From contig JAAYCT010000006.1 of NCBI GenBank assembly GCA_012729635.1, positions 1 through 33,959 on the forward strand: a stretch of 33,959 nucleotides of DNA. The letters are read 5' to 3'. The notes under the pieces are model-generated. The model was given only the letters and a program-made list of their open reading frames with translations, searched no databases and was not told where the DNA came from. This document shows positions 1 to 8,084 of the stretch, piece after piece. This stretch comes from Clostridiaceae bacterium. GTDB lineage: Bacteria > Bacillota > Clostridia > Saccharofermentanales > Saccharofermentanaceae. The position numbers and the translations under genes are program-made. The stretch's first letter is position 1. The number at the start of each line of letters is the position of its first letter.

Positions 1-143
1 ACCAACAGCGTGCTTTTCGGGCCGCCCCAAAAGACGCCGACCGACAAAAACGCGAGCATCAAAATCACGGCGGGCAACAAAAAGGCACTCCCGTACGTAA
101 GGATCGATTTTCTTTTTTCGTTTCGCAGCAGTTTTTCGTTCAA
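1..143 (-). CDS. N-terminus of a YfhO-like membrane protein (partial)
   Basis: An open frame starts at a TTG codon (143-141) and runs off the left edge without a stop, giving 47 codons. A purine-rich GGGAGA lies about 7 bases upstream of the TTG and could serve as ribosome binding site. The peptide has a basic start (NEKLLRNEKRKS), one hydrophobic stretch at about residues 19-38, then a short GGPKSTLLV segment. This basic start, first membrane span and G-x-K-S motif resembles the start of YfhO-type multi-pass membrane proteins, which are linked to glycosylation of cell-wall polymers. The family call rests on this short stretch only. The gene lies 109 bp downstream of ispH-rpsA on the same strand and may be read through from it or have its own promoter. 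Confidence 0.45.
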   Translation of the reverse strand, partial: MNEKLLRNEKRKSILTYGSAFLLPAVILMLAFLSVGVFWGGPKSTLL

Positions 144-196
144 TCCTGTTCTCCCGCCCGTCTGAAATGGGCAGTGAATCGATTGTTATATATGCC

Positions 197-230
197 GCGA
201 GCCTTGCCGCATAATCGCTGCAAGGCCCGC
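197..230 (-). other. Stem-loop after the ispH-rpsA gene
   Basis: GCCTTGC at 201-207 pairs with GCAAGGC at 220-226, and GCG/CGC extends the stem beyond one A/C mismatch, around a 12-base loop. It sits between the ispH-rpsA stop and the YfhO-like start. There is no U-run after it on the minus strand, so it is not a convincing intrinsic terminator. It may be an mRNA 3' end stabiliser or nothing. Confidence 0.3.
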
Positions 231-252
231 TTAAAAATGAAACTTCTGCTCT

Positions 253-2496
253 TTATTCGGCTTTTTCCGACTCAACCGGTTCTTCGTCCGTCGATAATGC
301 TTCCGTAACGGTCGGTTCCGCTACAACATCCCCGGTCTCTTCTTCCGCCGTTTCGGCGTCTGTATCCGCATCTTCAGAATCATCCTTATCATCTTCGGTT
401 GCTTCGGTCTCGGGCATAACGGCGGAATCGGATTCTTCTTTTTTCGGCTCTTCCGTCACAACTTCGTCCGGTGTCTGTTTTTCGGACTCGGCGACCTCCG
501 CTTTTTCGATTTCTTTATCCTCAGAGGGCACTTCATCCACGTAATCGGGATCGATCGGTTCTACTTCCTTGATGCTGACGCTTATTCTTCGGGTCTCGTT
601 GTTGACGTCCAAAACCCTCGCGACCACTTCCATTCCCTCGGATAAAACGTCTTCCGGTTTATTGAGGCGGACGTTCGATATTTGAGATACATGGCATAGT
701 GCATCCAATCCGGGCTCCAGCTCAATAAAGGCACCGAATTGAAACATCCGAACCACTTTTCCGTGAATAATCGTACCGATCGGAAAGCGATCCTCAACGT
801 CATGGTAGGGATCGTCCTCGAGTTTTTTGTAACCCAACGAAATACGCTTCTTTTCAACGTCAAAATCCTTCACATAAACATCGACCCGGTCGCCGACCGA
901 AACAACCTCGGAAGGATGACGAATACGGTTCCAGGACAATTCGGAAACATGAACCAGACCGTCAACACCGCCGATATCGACGAATGCACCGAAATCGGTA
1001 AGGCTTCTGACGATTCCCTCATATTTTCCGCCGATTTCAATCGTATCCCATATCTCTGAGGCTTTCTCTTTTCTCATCATATTGAGAAGAGCGCGTCGCG
1101 ATCCCGAAACGCGAAGACGCCTCTTGTCGGGATCGTATTGTGTAACCAGGATTTCCAAAGCTTTTCCGCGAAAGGAATCCAAGTCATCCACCGTCGTAAG
1201 GTCCAACTGGGTGCGGTGAATGTAAATGTCAACTCCCCCGAAATTCGCAATTACACCGTCCTTGACAACATTCGTAACCTTAACGGTAACCGGAATTTTG
1301 TTTTCGTAGGCATCTTCCACCTGTGCTTTGTATTTCCCGAAATCTACGTGGGCTTTGGAAAGCATAATCTCTTTGCCCATATCAGAGTTTCGGACACTCC
1401 GTACGTACACTTCGATTTCTTCGTGCGACTCAATGGCTGCATCCAAATCAAAATCAGGGTCGCTCTGAAATTCGTGGCGAGGAATCCTTCCTTCGGATTT
1501 ATCATGAACGTCAACATATACAAACTCATTGTCAGCCGAAGTAATAGCCCCCCTAACGGTTGCATTTTTCCTGAGTTGCGGAATGTTGTCGACATAATCT
1601 CCGAAATTGAACTCGGAATGTTCCTGATTGGCCGAAGCCTGGTTTTCACTCATCGCTCGGATAACCTCCCTGATAATACAATCTGGTGTTGACGCCCCGG
1701 CAGTAACCCCTACCCGTAATTCGTCCGATTGAAAAACGGGATCGGCAAGGATCGAATGAATATCATCGACACTACTTACCAGGAACGTTTTGGCACAACT
1801 GCCTTTGCAAACATCAAAAAGCTTCATGGTATTCGAACTTGCCGTCGAACCGATCACGATCATGCAATCCGATTCGATTGCGAGGGCCAAAGCTTCGCGC
1901 TGCCTGTTTTCAGTCGTATTACATATTGTATCAAAAATCTGTTCGTTTGCAATTTTTTCCTTGATATTGTTTTGAATTTTCTTATATTCCTCCATTGAAA
2001 AGGTGGTTTGGGCAATAAGAATCGAGTTCGGATCGATGTCGAGGTCCTTAATTTCTTCCGCCGACGAGATTACTTGAACGTTTCCTTCGGTTTCACCGCA
2101 AATCCCCAACACTTCGGGATGATCCTTTGTGCCTGCAATCAGAATCGGCCGTCCGTTTTGCGATTGCTCCCGAACAACGGCATGAATTTTTTGAACATAA
2201 GGACAGGTGCAATCGACAATTTTACATCCTCTTTTTCTGATTTCATCCCGAACGGAAGGCGAAATTCCGTGGGCGCGAATGATAACGGTCCCTCCGGGCA
2301 TCAGCTCATCCGTAGAATGCACCAGTTGAATTCCTTTCAAGCAAAGGTCGGAAACAACGATATCGTTGTGTGTAATTTCGCCGAGCATGTATAGTGTCTC
2401 GAGGGGCTCATGTTTTTCGATAAGATCGTATGCGGTCCGTACCGCTTTCTCCACGCCGAAACAAAACCCCGATGATTTGGCTAACGTAATTTTCAT
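253..2496 (-). CDS. ispH: IspH-ribosomal protein S1 fusion (HMBPP reductase + four S1 domains)
   Basis: This 747-residue protein joins two functions. Residues 1-282 are 4-hydroxy-3-methylbut-2-enyl diphosphate reductase, the last step of the MEP isoprenoid pathway. The three [4Fe-4S] cysteines are visible at C12 (GFCFGV), C96 (DCTC) and C192 (ICNTT), with substrate-contact histidines H43, H76 and H126 and the acid E128 in HPEV. Residues of about 311-382, 398-465, 486-555 and 573-643 are four S1 RNA-binding domains; the last two are the most typical (SLTDFGAFVDIGG and MFQFGAFIELEPG). The tail, 650-747, is strongly acidic. The same fusion is common in Clostridia. The ATG overlaps the cmk stop by 4 bases and has no strong Shine-Dalgarno site, so translation is probably coupled to cmk. 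Confidence 0.95.
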   Translation of the reverse strand: MKITLAKSSGFCFGVEKAVRTAYDLIEKHEPLETLYMLGEITHNDIVVSDLCLKGIQLVHSTDELMPGGTVIIRAHGISPSVRDEIRKRGCKIVDCTCPYVQKIHAVVREQSQNGRPILIAGTKDHPEVLGICGETEGNVQVISSAEEIKDLDIDPNSILIAQTTFSMEEYKKIQNNIKEKIANEQIFDTICNTTENRQREALALAIESDCMIVIGSTASSNTMKLFDVCKGSCAKTFLVSSVDDIHSILADPVFQSDELRVGVTAGASTPDCIIREVIRAMSENQASANQEHSEFNFGDYVDNIPQLRKNATVRGAITSADNEFVYVDVHDKSEGRIPRHEFQSDPDFDLDAAIESHEEIEVYVRSVRNSDMGKEIMLSKAHVDFGKYKAQVEDAYENKIPVTVKVTNVVKDGVIANFGGVDIYIHRTQLDLTTVDDLDSFRGKALEILVTQYDPDKRRLRVSGSRRALLNMMRKEKASEIWDTIEIGGKYEGIVRSLTDFGAFVDIGGVDGLVHVSELSWNRIRHPSEVVSVGDRVDVYVKDFDVEKKRISLGYKKLEDDPYHDVEDRFPIGTIIHGKVVRMFQFGAFIELEPGLDALCHVSQISNVRLNKPEDVLSEGMEVVARVLDVNNETRRISVSIKEVEPIDPDYVDEVPSEDKEIEKAEVAESEKQTPDEVVTEEPKKEESDSAVMPETEATEDDKDDSEDADTDAETAEEETGDVVAEPTVTEALSTDEEPVESEKAE

Positions 2497-3194
2497 GCGC
2501 CGTTATTCGTTTCTCTTAATGAATTGATTTCTCCGGAAAGACAGGCAAGCAAACATCGGAGCGTTTCCTCAGGAGTGTTTTGCGTCGTGTCGATGACGAT
2601 TGCATCCGCAGTTTTAACCAACGGGGCAAAAGAACGCGTGGAATCCTGATGGTCTCGATACTTGATATCTTCCAGAACGGATTCAAACGTCAGATTCGTT
2701 ACGCCGCGAATGGCCATTTCCTCCAGTCTTCTTCGCGCACGCTCCTCCGGATCAGCAGTCAAAAAGAACTTGTATTCGGCGTTCGGAAGAACATAGCTTC
2801 CGATATCCCTGCCGTCCAATACAACATTTCTTTTCCCGGCTATTTCGCGTTGCATCGAAACCATTGCTTCGCGGACCGGACGCAGGGCGGATATATCGGA
2901 AGCGGCGACGGAAACTCCGGGTTTTCGAATATCCTCCGTAACATCCTCTCCGTCAAGAATCACTCTTTGGCTTCCTTCCACAAAAACGATATCCAATCGC
3001 ATCTTCGCGAGCATTTCTACGATTTCGGGCTCATCTTTCGTCGAAACACCGGATCGGATCGCCTTTAATGCACATGCACGATACATCGCACCGGTATCCA
3101 GGTATAATATCCCCAATTCACGAGCCACGGATCGGGCAAGTGTGCTTTTCCCCGATCCGGACGGACCGTCAATCGCAATTTGAAAATGTGCCAT
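2493..3194 (-). CDS. cmk: Cytidylate kinase
   Basis: This 233-residue protein phosphorylates CMP and dCMP with ATP in the cytoplasm. The P-loop GPSGSGKST is at residues 10-18, followed by the LYLDTGAMYRA nucleoside-binding motif and, further on, the GRDIGSYV motif and the RARRR lid region, all typical of bacterial Cmk. The length matches the family. Its ATG at 3194 follows AGGAGG by 5 bases; this Shine-Dalgarno site contains the stop codon of the HutP-like gene upstream. The stop overlaps the ispH-rpsA start. The cmk-ispH-rpsA order is conserved in many Clostridia, and the coupling suggests one transcript from the rpiR promoter. Confidence 0.96.
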   Translation of the reverse strand: MAHFQIAIDGPSGSGKSTLARSVARELGILYLDTGAMYRACALKAIRSGVSTKDEPEIVEMLAKMRLDIVFVEGSQRVILDGEDVTEDIRKPGVSVAASDISALRPVREAMVSMQREIAGKRNVVLDGRDIGSYVLPNAEYKFFLTADPEERARRRLEEMAIRGVTNLTFESVLEDIKYRDHQDSTRSFAPLVKTADAIVIDTTQNTPEETLRCLLACLSGEINSLRETNNGA

Positions 3195-3203
3195 CTTTCC
3201 CTC

Positions 3204-3623
3204 CTAAATGGCTCGATGACCGAGACCGACCGCAATTTCATTCAAATGCAAAAGTCCGATTCCGAAAAACATGCACACACTGATATGATCGTTATACCGG
3301 GCAATTCCGATTTTGCCGCCGACATTCAATCCGATCGCCTTCGATGTAATTTGTGATATCGCCTCCCTGGCAGCTCCGGCCAGAGCACCTTCCTCGACAT
3401 GCGTGTTGGAAATGATTCCTTCCCGTTGCGCGGCAACAATGCAACGTTCGATAATCTTGGAAACGGAAGATATGAATTCTCCGCCGAAATCGGCCGCCGC
3501 CGCCCGTATATTTTTCTCGATAAGTGAGCTTTTGAGCGCGGACTCATCTTCTCTGTTCACGGTCAACGCAATCCGAATGGCGGCAGATGCCGTAATTTTA
3601 CTGTCCGCAATACTATCCTTCAT
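3204..3623 (-). CDS. HutP-like RNA-binding regulator family protein, divergent ligand site
   Basis: This 139-residue protein resembles HutP, the Bacillus antiterminator that binds hut mRNA with L-histidine and Mg2+. The C-terminal half holds the family's ARYNDHISVCMFFGIGL and GLGHRAI segments, the latter corresponding to the end containing B. subtilis H138. By eye alignment, B. subtilis H73 and H77 correspond to G79 and G83 here (in EEGALAGAAREA), so the known metal/histidine site is not conserved as such; H75 and H136 remain nearby. No histidine-degradation genes are in the window. It lies between an RpiR-type regulator and cmk with gaps of 14 and 9 bases, so it is in the operon. AAAGGA precedes the ATG. 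Its RNA target and ligand are unknown. Confidence 0.8.
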   Translation of the reverse strand: MKDSIADSKITASAAIRIALTVNREDESALKSSLIEKNIRAAAADFGGEFISSVSKIIERCIVAAQREGIISNTHVEEGALAGAAREAISQITSKAIGLNVGGKIGIARYNDHISVCMFFGIGLLHLNEIAVGLGHRAI

Positions 3624-3637
3624 GGCATTTTTGTCCT

Positions 3638-4567
3638 TTACGTGTCTTTTCCGAGATCGGAATCGGATTGCCCGATTAAACGGTCTTTGCCCTTCTCATA
3701 TACCTTATACTCGTCCCAAAGGTTTTCAAGCGCCTCAAAGGTCTGTTCGATATGCTCCCGCCGATGGATTCCCACCGCTACAATCAAAGCGGTGATAAGC
3801 GAAAGAGGAGCGACCAACGAGTCGACAAAGGAGGCCATATCCGATCGGGCATAAAGTGCTACATCCGCATTATCTGAAAGTGGGGAATCGGCTTTATCGG
3901 TAATCGCAAGTACGGCCGCCCCCCTTTGGCGGGCATACTTGATGGATTGAATCGTCCGGGAGGAATAACGCGGGAAACTGATTCCGATCATCAGGTCCCC
4001 GGGACCGATCGGAAGAATCTGTTCGAAAACCTCATTGGCGCTGTTTGTGTGTATGTGACGCACATCATCAAAAAGCAATGTGAAGTAAAAATGCATAAAA
4101 GAAGAAAGAGGAGAGGAACTGCGAAGACCCATGAAGTAAATTTTTTTGGCGGAAAGAATCATTTGAACGGCTCGGCTGAATGAGTCCGTATCCATCATAT
4201 CCGAGGTATACTTCAAATTATCCATATCGGTCTGAATAATCGACTTTACAACCTGGGCATCCCCTTCGAATCGTTTGGAGGCATTCAGTCTTTGAAGATA
4301 GGTCAATTTCTCTTTCAATTCTTCCTGGAGCATTTTCTGAAAATGCGGATATCCGTCATAACCGAGCTCCATGGTGAAACGAACGACCGTTGATTCCGAC
4401 ACACCGGTTTGATCTCCGATCTTTGCGGCAGTCATGTATGCGGCACGCTCATAATCCGAAAGGATAAAGCGCGCAATCGCTTTGTGTCCCTTACTCATCC
4501 GGTCCATTTCAGCTTCGATCCGCCCAACCGGTCCGCTATAAGGATTTTCAGTCTCATTTCGTTGCAT
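3638..4567 (-). CDS. MurR/RpiR family transcriptional regulator
   Basis: This protein of 309 residues has an N-terminal helix-turn-helix of the RpiR type at about residues 10-75 (IGDQTGVSESTVVRF is the recognition region) and a C-terminal SIS sugar-phosphate binding domain at about 115-250 (IYFMGLRSSS, LMIGISFPRYSSRT, AVLAITDKADSPL). Such proteins sense phosphosugars and repress or activate sugar genes. I chose the second in-frame ATG (4567), because GGAGG lies 9 bases before it; the first ATG at 4594 lacks such a site. The gene is first in the run rpiR-hutP-like-cmk-ispH/rpsA. No sugar-phosphate enzyme gene is adjacent, so its targets are not evident. Confidence 0.9.
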   Translation of the reverse strand: MQRNETENPYSGPVGRIEAEMDRMSKGHKAIARFILSDYERAAYMTAAKIGDQTGVSESTVVRFTMELGYDGYPHFQKMLQEELKEKLTYLQRLNASKRFEGDAQVVKSIIQTDMDNLKYTSDMMDTDSFSRAVQMILSAKKIYFMGLRSSSPLSSFMHFYFTLLFDDVRHIHTNSANEVFEQILPIGPGDLMIGISFPRYSSRTIQSIKYARQRGAAVLAITDKADSPLSDNADVALYARSDMASFVDSLVAPLSLITALIVAVGIHRREHIEQTFEALENLWDEYKVYEKGKDRLIGQSDSDLGKDT

Positions 4568-4608
4568 TCGATTCTTCCTCCGTATATCATGCATTCGAAC
4601 ACAGTCTA

Positions 4609-4614
4609 ATTATA
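4609..4614 (-). promoter_or_regulatory. -10 element of the rpiR promoter
   Basis: A perfect TATAAT on the minus strand lies about 42 bases upstream of the chosen rpiR start. The -35 region 17 bases upstream is poor (TGCTTT-like) and coincides with the U-run of the upstream terminator. The position just after a strong terminator supports a fresh start of transcription here. Confidence 0.55.
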
Positions 4615-4625
4615 CACATAATCCC

Positions 4626-4673
4626 CTAATAAAAGCAGAAATGAAAGTTATCCGAGGAAAACTTTCATTTCTG
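4626..4673 (-). terminator. Intrinsic terminator of the carboxyltransferase operon
   Basis: A perfect 14-bp stem (4636-4649 with 4660-4673, CAGAAATGAAAGTT and its complement) with a 10-base loop is followed on the minus strand by GCTTTTATTA. It lies 22 bases after the stop of the OadA-like gene and ends the long leftward run before rpiR. Confidence 0.85.
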
Positions 4674-4694
4674 AATAATCTGTCCTTATTCGTC

Positions 4695-6086
4695 TTATAC
4701 GGGCTGATACGCACCATCAACACTTCCGACCGTATCGTCGATGCCGTGCAGACGCGCTCGCCTTTCCTTGAAGAATTTCTCCGCAACCTGCGGGAACATT
4801 GCCCAAGTCAAAACGTCCTCCTCCTGCTCCAGGTATTCGGACATTTGAGCACGTACATTTTCAAGCTCCGGCTCAATATTATCCGCAGGACGACAGGTGA
4901 TTCGCTCCTCATCTCCGAGTATCTTCCGGACGATTTCTTGACCGATCGGAGCCGGCGTTTTTCCGTACTCACCACGGACCAGGGCTTTGGATTCTTTCGG
5001 TACCATCTTGTAACGCTCGCCCGTGATTACGTTCATAACCGCCTGCGTACCGACAATTTGCGAGGAAGGAGTAACCAACGGAGGAAAACCGAAGTCCTCG
5101 CGGACGCGCGGAACCTCGTTCAGGACCTCATTGAGCTGATCTTCTTTTCCAGCCTGCTTCAGCTGAGATACAAGATTGCTCAGCATGCCGCCCGGAACCT
5201 GATACTTCAAAGCGTTCACATCCACACCCAGGACCTTGGGGTTGAGAAGCCCCGAAGCCAGATATTTCTCACGAAGTGTCGCAGCATATGCGGATATTTT
5301 TGAAAGAAGCTCGAGGTCCAGTCCGGTATCATACTTTGTTCCTTTCAATGCCGCAACCAGAGGCTCTGTCGGCGGTTGTGATGTACCCATGGCAAGCGGA
5401 GAGAGCGCGCAATTAACTGCATCCACACCGGCCTCAATGGACTTCAGGTAGGTCATGCTACCGGATCCGGAAGTGTAATGTGTATGCATCTCGACAGGAA
5501 TTCGGACCGCCTTTTTGATTGAGGAAACCAACTCAAAGGCTTCGTAAGGGAGTAAAAGTCCGGACATGTCTTTGATACAGATCGAATCCGCACCCATTTG
5601 CTCCAGACGCTTGGCATCATTGGCAAAAACCTCGTTCGAGTGGAACGGGCTGGTCGTATACGCGACGGCCGCCTGAACCGAAGCGCCTTCTTTTTTGGCC
5701 GCTTTAACGGCATGCTCGATATTTCTATAGTCATTCAACGCATCAAAAATGCGGATGATGTCAATTCCGTTCGCGACCGATTTTTGGACGAAATAATCGA
5801 CAACATCGTCCGCATAATGCTTGTATCCGAGCAAATTTTGCCCGCGAAGAAGCATCTGTAACTTTGTGTTGGGACATGCCTTCCTGATTTTGCGTAGTCG
5901 CTCCCAAGGATCCTCGTTCAAAAAACGAACACAGGAATCAAAGGTCGCTCCGCCCCAACATTCCAAAGCTTGATACCCCACCTTATCGAGATCCGGAAGC
6001 ATCGGCTCCATGTCCTCGAAGGTCATTCGCGTCGCAATCAGTGACTGATGCGCATCGCGAAGTATTGTTTCAGTAATTTTAACCAT
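4695..6086 (-). CDS. Pyruvate/oxaloacetate carboxyltransferase (OadA / transcarboxylase 5S type)
   Basis: This 463-residue protein is the carboxyltransferase that exchanges CO2 between carboxybiotin and pyruvate/oxaloacetate. The DRE-TIM barrel motifs are clear: RDAHQSL with metal ligand D11, ECWGGATFD at 42-50, the lysine K172 in IKDMSG, and metal ligands H201 and H203 in MHTHYTSG. Each is offset by six residues from the corresponding site in V. cholerae OadA as I remember it. About 290-450 is the conserved PYC_OADA region. The protein stops before any biotinyl domain, as in the transcarboxylase 5S subunit; the biotin carrier is the separate gene upstream. GGAGG precedes the ATG by 8 bases. 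Partner genes lie 18 and 24 bases apart, so the three are one unit. Confidence 0.92.
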   Translation of the reverse strand: MVKITETILRDAHQSLIATRMTFEDMEPMLPDLDKVGYQALECWGGATFDSCVRFLNEDPWERLRKIRKACPNTKLQMLLRGQNLLGYKHYADDVVDYFVQKSVANGIDIIRIFDALNDYRNIEHAVKAAKKEGASVQAAVAYTTSPFHSNEVFANDAKRLEQMGADSICIKDMSGLLLPYEAFELVSSIKKAVRIPVEMHTHYTSGSGSMTYLKSIEAGVDAVNCALSPLAMGTSQPPTEPLVAALKGTKYDTGLDLELLSKISAYAATLREKYLASGLLNPKVLGVDVNALKYQVPGGMLSNLVSQLKQAGKEDQLNEVLNEVPRVREDFGFPPLVTPSSQIVGTQAVMNVITGERYKMVPKESKALVRGEYGKTPAPIGQEIVRKILGDEERITCRPADNIEPELENVRAQMSEYLEQEEDVLTWAMFPQVAEKFFKERRARLHGIDDTVGSVDGAYQPV

Positions 6087-6104
6087 TCAGATATCCTCCG
6101 TTTG

Positions 6105-6518
6105 TCATCCGGCAAATGCGACCAAGGGATCTCCGGCGTTGACGCTTGATCCCTTTTGAACAAAGACACCGGAAATAACACCGTCTTTATGCGCAACGAT
6201 CTCGTTTTCCATTTTCATGGCTTCCAGAACCAGAAGAACTTGTCCCTTGGTAACGGATTGTCCGGCTGAAACCGAAACCGACAGTATCGTTCCGGGCATC
6301 GGTGCCGGAAGCTTCTCACCGGCAATGGAATCCGGGGAAACAGCTGCCGATTTGGGTGTTTCGGGCTTCGGAACAGGCTCCGTCTTTCCCGCATCGGGTG
6401 CGGGTGCCGCCGCCGCTAAAGGAGCAACAGCTAAAGGAGTAGCAGCGGAAGCGCCCATTTCTTCAACTTCGACTTCGTAGGTTTTTCCTTCGACGGTAAT
6501 TTTGTATTTTTTCATCAT
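6105..6518 (-). CDS. Biotin carboxyl carrier protein (1.3S / OadA C-terminal type)
   Basis: This 137-residue protein carries biotin between the two carboxyltransferases. Residues 1-20 form the short KKYKITVEGKTYEVEVEE strand region, 21-68 are an Ala/Pro-rich flexible linker, and 69-137 are the biotinyl domain, with the biotinylated lysine K102 in EAMKMEN and the PMPGTI and V-N-A-G-D-P turns. Length and layout match the 1.3S subunit of transcarboxylase and separate BCCPs of decarboxylase operons. The first of two adjacent ATG codons was taken because GGAGG lies 8 bases upstream. It is placed between the CoA-ester and the pyruvate-specific carboxyltransferases. No biotin carboxylase or biotin ligase gene is in the window. 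Confidence 0.93.
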   Translation of the reverse strand: MMKKYKITVEGKTYEVEVEEMGASAATPLAVAPLAAAAPAPDAGKTEPVPKPETPKSAAVSPDSIAGEKLPAPMPGTILSVSVSAGQSVTKGQVLLVLEAMKMENEIVAHKDGVISGVFVQKGSSVNAGDPLVAFAG

Positions 6519-6542
6519 TTCCGTATCCTCCGTGTTGATAAA

Positions 6543-8033
6543 TTAAGCTTCTGTAAGCGGGTATGCGCAAAGAAGAACATCCAACGCACTGATGACCCGA
6601 GGCCGCGTCGCGGAAGGAAGAATCAATTCGTCGACCTGTCCGAGAGCAGCGGCAACCTCTGCGCCGGCAATCTGGTCTCTGTAGTCTTCGACCAAACGGG
6701 ATCTTTCGGAGATCGGATCCTCACTTCCGGCAATTTTCTCGCGATACAGGATATGTGCGGCCGCATCGGCTGACAATACGGATATTTCTGAAGTCGGCCA
6801 AGCATAGACCGTATCGGCGCCCAGCATTTTGCTGTTCATGCAAAGGTATGCCGTACCGATCGCTTTTCCCGCAAGAATTGCAACTCTGGGAACACAGGCG
6901 GACGCAAAGGCTTCTACCAGAATTCCCGCATCCTCCAGAACGGATGAAATCTCTGTATTCACGCCGAGTACAAATCCGTCCGAATGGGTGACGGTAACCA
7001 TCGGGATTAAAAAGTCATCACAGAAGCGCACGAATTTCGCCGCTTTTCGAACTCCTTGCGGTGACATTCTCACCTCTTCGTTTCCGATGAAACCAACAAG
7101 AATTCCGTCCATTCTTCCGAGTCCCACAGTGATGTCCGTACCGTACTCCGAACCGATCCGCAACACATAGCGGTTGTCCGCGATTTCCTCGAATACTTTG
7201 GAGGCCAAAACCTGCCGGATATCCGACTCGGTCGCCATTTGATCCAAAGCATCCGATGTGCGGTTTGCATCATCCGATACCACGGCCGCGCGAACAGCAC
7301 AGGCACCCTCATCGCTGATCATGGGAAGCACAGCGAGAAGTTCCTTCATTTTCGCAAAGCATTCCGGCTCGGAATCGACAATAAAGGAAGCCAGCCCGGT
7401 TTTTATATGCATATCCGGTGTTCCGATTTCCTCCGAGGAGGTGGGCTTCGACTCCGAAAGCAAAGATAATGAGGGACTGTTCACGAAAAGCCTGGACGCG
7501 TGCCGAATCATAAAAATAAAATCGGATTTAGCCGCCGCAATCGCAAGACCTCCGGGGCATGCACCCATAATACCGGTAATCAGAGGAATTCTTCCTTTTG
7601 CCTCTCCCAAAGCGGAAAGGACGGCACTCATACCCTCAAGCGCCACCACGCCCTCTTCAATTCTCGCTCCTCCCGATTGGAACAAACCGATAAACGGAGC
7701 GTTTGAACTTACGGCCCACTCGATTGCTTTTACTATTTTCATCGAATGTGCCTTCCCCATCGATCCGCCGTATACATCCGGGTCCTGAGATGCGGCGAAA
7801 ACCAATCGTCCGTCAATCGTGCCGTATCCGACGGTAACACCGTCACCCTTAACGGGAGCGCGATCGAAGGAATCCGAAAACGGTTTGGAAATCACCGAGC
7901 TGTCCAGGCAAACAAAACTATCCGGATCAAAAAGATCGGACAGTCTTCGATCCCCGGTCTTGTCGCGACATAATCCCGACGGGGCGTCATTCAACTTCTT
8001 CCTGAAAGCCTCCATTTTCTCTAAAGAACCCAT
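6543..8033 (-). CDS. Acyl-CoA carboxyltransferase (MmdA / transcarboxylase 12S type, divergent)
   Basis: This 496-residue protein has two crotonase-like halves as in methylmalonyl-CoA decarboxylase alpha, propionyl-CoA carboxylase beta and the 12S subunit of transcarboxylase. The N-half has KGDGVTVGYGTIDGR (about 81-95), the oxyanion-hole motif SGGARIEEG and GACPGG, where the family usually has GPCAGG. The C-half has GFVLGVNTE, VEAFASACVPRVAILAGKAI and GTAYLCMNSKMLGAD, where GGAY is more usual. The N-terminus is shorter than usual and lacks the common arginine-rich start. The protein is thus a divergent member, and its CoA ester (methylmalonyl, propionyl, acetyl) cannot be read from sequence. 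GAGGTGG precedes the ATG. It is the first of the three-gene set and starts 51 bases after the scpB stop. Confidence 0.85.
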   Translation of the reverse strand: MGSLEKMEAFRKKLNDAPSGLCRDKTGDRRLSDLFDPDSFVCLDSSVISKPFSDSFDRAPVKGDGVTVGYGTIDGRLVFAASQDPDVYGGSMGKAHSMKIVKAIEWAVSSNAPFIGLFQSGGARIEEGVVALEGMSAVLSALGEAKGRIPLITGIMGACPGGLAIAAAKSDFIFMIRHASRLFVNSPSLSLLSESKPTSSEEIGTPDMHIKTGLASFIVDSEPECFAKMKELLAVLPMISDEGACAVRAAVVSDDANRTSDALDQMATESDIRQVLASKVFEEIADNRYVLRIGSEYGTDITVGLGRMDGILVGFIGNEEVRMSPQGVRKAAKFVRFCDDFLIPMVTVTHSDGFVLGVNTEISSVLEDAGILVEAFASACVPRVAILAGKAIGTAYLCMNSKMLGADTVYAWPTSEISVLSADAAAHILYREKIAGSEDPISERSRLVEDYRDQIAGAEVAAALGQVDELILPSATRPRVISALDVLLCAYPLTEA

Positions 8034-8084
8034 TAAACCACCTCTTTCTTATATCTGCCACCGGCCGTGAAGGCCGCAAATATC

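Noticed and set aside
1138-1692. A 184-codon plus-strand open frame inside ispH-rpsA, and similar long antisense frames elsewhere.
   Set aside because: They lie opposite clear genes, have no recognisable domains or ribosome binding sites and follow the codon bias of the true strand.
4695-8033. A Na+-pumping oxaloacetate decarboxylase operon.
   Set aside because: The membrane beta and gamma subunits are absent from the operon and flanks; without a genome search I keep only the three soluble subunits.
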